Assembly (NCBI GenBank): GCA_023426505.1
Contig: JAFAAP010000093.1
Location: forward strand, 1 to 5,486
From: Pseudomonadota bacterium
GTDB lineage: Bacteria > Pseudomonadota > Alphaproteobacteria > Rhizobiales > Beijerinckiaceae
Direction of reading: 5' to 3'
Length of the DNA: 5,486 nt
A program made the position numbers and the translations under genes. Below the pieces are notes generated by a model, which did no database searches, was not told where the DNA came from, and saw only the letters and a list, made by a program, of their open reading frames with translations. The first letter of the stretch is position 1. Every line of letters starts with the position of its first letter. Of this stretch, positions 5,316 to 5,486 are shown piece after piece.

Positions 5316-5344
5316 GATATAGCCTAGCTTGAGCCAGCCGTCAA
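5316..5344 (-). promoter_or_regulatory. Strong sigma70-type promoter directed leftward
   Basis: On the minus strand TTGACG (5339-5344, 5/6 match to consensus) and TATATC (5316-5321, 4/6) are separated by exactly 17 nt (5322-5338). The predicted start is G at 5309/5310. It is the best promoter match I found in the window and lies in an AT-richer island. It points towards the exo-lig-yjbQ operon, whose first codon is about 650 nt downstream. A LexA-type operator abuts the -35. Confidence 0.65.
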
Positions 5345-5359
5345 GAACAAAGTGGGAAC
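5345..5359 (-). promoter_or_regulatory. Alphaproteobacterial LexA (SOS) box, GTTC-N7-GTTC
   Basis: The minus strand reads GTTC-CCACTTT-GTTC, a perfect direct repeat with 7-nt spacing, the established LexA operator of alphaproteobacteria such as Rhodobacter, Caulobacter and Sinorhizobium. On the plus strand the extended half-site AGAACA is also present. It ends at the base next to the -35 hexamer, so bound LexA would block RNA polymerase. I found no other copy with this spacing in the intergenic regions. LexA itself is not encoded in the window. Confidence 0.7.
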
Positions 5360-5374
5360 AAAGACACAGCCGCC

Positions 5375-5410
5375 GTCATTCCGGGGCCGCGCAGCGGAGC
5401 CCGGAACCCA
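5375..5410. repeat. Intergenic palindromic repeat, well-preserved copy
   Basis: TTCCGGG (5379-5385) pairs with CCCGGAA (5400-5406). Inside, CCGC (5387-5390) pairs with GCGG (5394-5397) around the loop GCA. It shares GTCATTCC and GCGCAGCGGAG with the degenerate copy at 4692-4732. The type GTCATTCCGG...CCCGGAACCC is a familiar dispersed repeat in alphaproteobacterial intergenic regions. Confidence 0.7.
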
Positions 5411-5436
5411 GAACCGCTGACGGTGCCGAACGGGGT

Positions 5437-5458
5437 GGGACGCCGATCGCCCCTTTTT
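5437..5458 (+). terminator. Possible weak rightward terminator
   Basis: GGG-A-CG (5437-5442) can pair with CGCCC (5448-5452) around the loop CCGAT, with one bulged base, and TTTTT follows at 5454-5458. It has the shape of a weak intrinsic terminator on the plus strand, but no rightward gene ends before it, so it may be fortuitous. Confidence 0.2.
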
Positions 5459-5474
5459 GAAGCGCTGGTGTTGA

Positions 5475-5486
5475 TGGGTTCCGGGC
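5475..5486. repeat. Start of an inverted repeat copy, cut by the window end
   Basis: TGGGTTCCGGGC is the perfect 12-bp reverse complement of 5399-5410. It is the leading edge of a second copy in opposite orientation; the rest lies beyond the window. Confidence 0.6.

Noticed and set aside
4870..5340. Known RNA genes (tRNA, tmRNA, SRP RNA, RNase P RNA, 6S RNA) and CRISPR
   Set aside because: No tRNA T-arm or tmRNA tag sequence, no SRP GGAAGG/AGCAGCC-type core and no RNase P conserved blocks. No convincing 6S resemblance; direct repeats are too few and too close for a CRISPR array.

Overview
The window looks like a high-GC alphaproteobacterial chromosome, most likely Hyphomicrobiales and possibly Methylobacteriaceae-like (Microvirga or Methylobacterium). 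This rests on four things: strong G/C preference at third codon positions, ATGA start/stop coupling in the operon, the protein families present, and the type of intergenic palindromic repeats. The genus is an inference and was not tested.

Layout. A 5'-truncated alpha/beta hydrolase of the HSL/esterase type (2-604, +) ends tail to tail with a NarL/FixJ-type response regulator (601-1272, -); their stop codons overlap in the four bases CTAA. After a short gap comes a leftward three-gene operon: a metallo-beta-lactamase-fold 'ligase-associated' exonuclease (3610-4662), an ATP-dependent DNA ligase of the 'cisplatin damage response' type (1880-3613), and a YjbQ/UPF0047 protein (1425-1877). The exonuclease and ligase overlap by ATGA, and so do the ligase and an upstream ATG of yjbQ, so the three are probably co-transcribed and translationally coupled. 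Exonuclease and ligase are two parts of a known bacterial DNA-repair cassette. The usual helicase (Lhr-type) and phosphoesterase (PdeM-type) partners are not in the window.

The 820 bp upstream of the operon (about 4663-5486) hold no convincing gene but are dense in signals. Next to the exonuclease is a candidate promoter that would give a leaderless or nearly leaderless mRNA, with its -35 inside the edge of a palindromic repeat. Next come a pair of inverted, hairpin-rich repeats (4744-4865), then a stretch of stem-loops (5036-5309). At the far end is a strong leftward promoter (TTGACG, 17-nt spacer, TATATC; 5316-5344). Directly abutting its -35 is GTTC-N7-GTTC (5345-5359), the classical alphaproteobacterial LexA/SOS operator. 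The window ends in two inverted copies of a repeat.

How the parts may work together (inference). DNA damage would relieve LexA repression of the 5316 promoter. That promoter would make either a structured, possibly regulatory RNA or a long leader reading into exo-lig-yjbQ, placing this repair cassette under SOS control. The SOS box, the promoter and the highly structured, apparently non-coding transcript are the most interesting part of the window.
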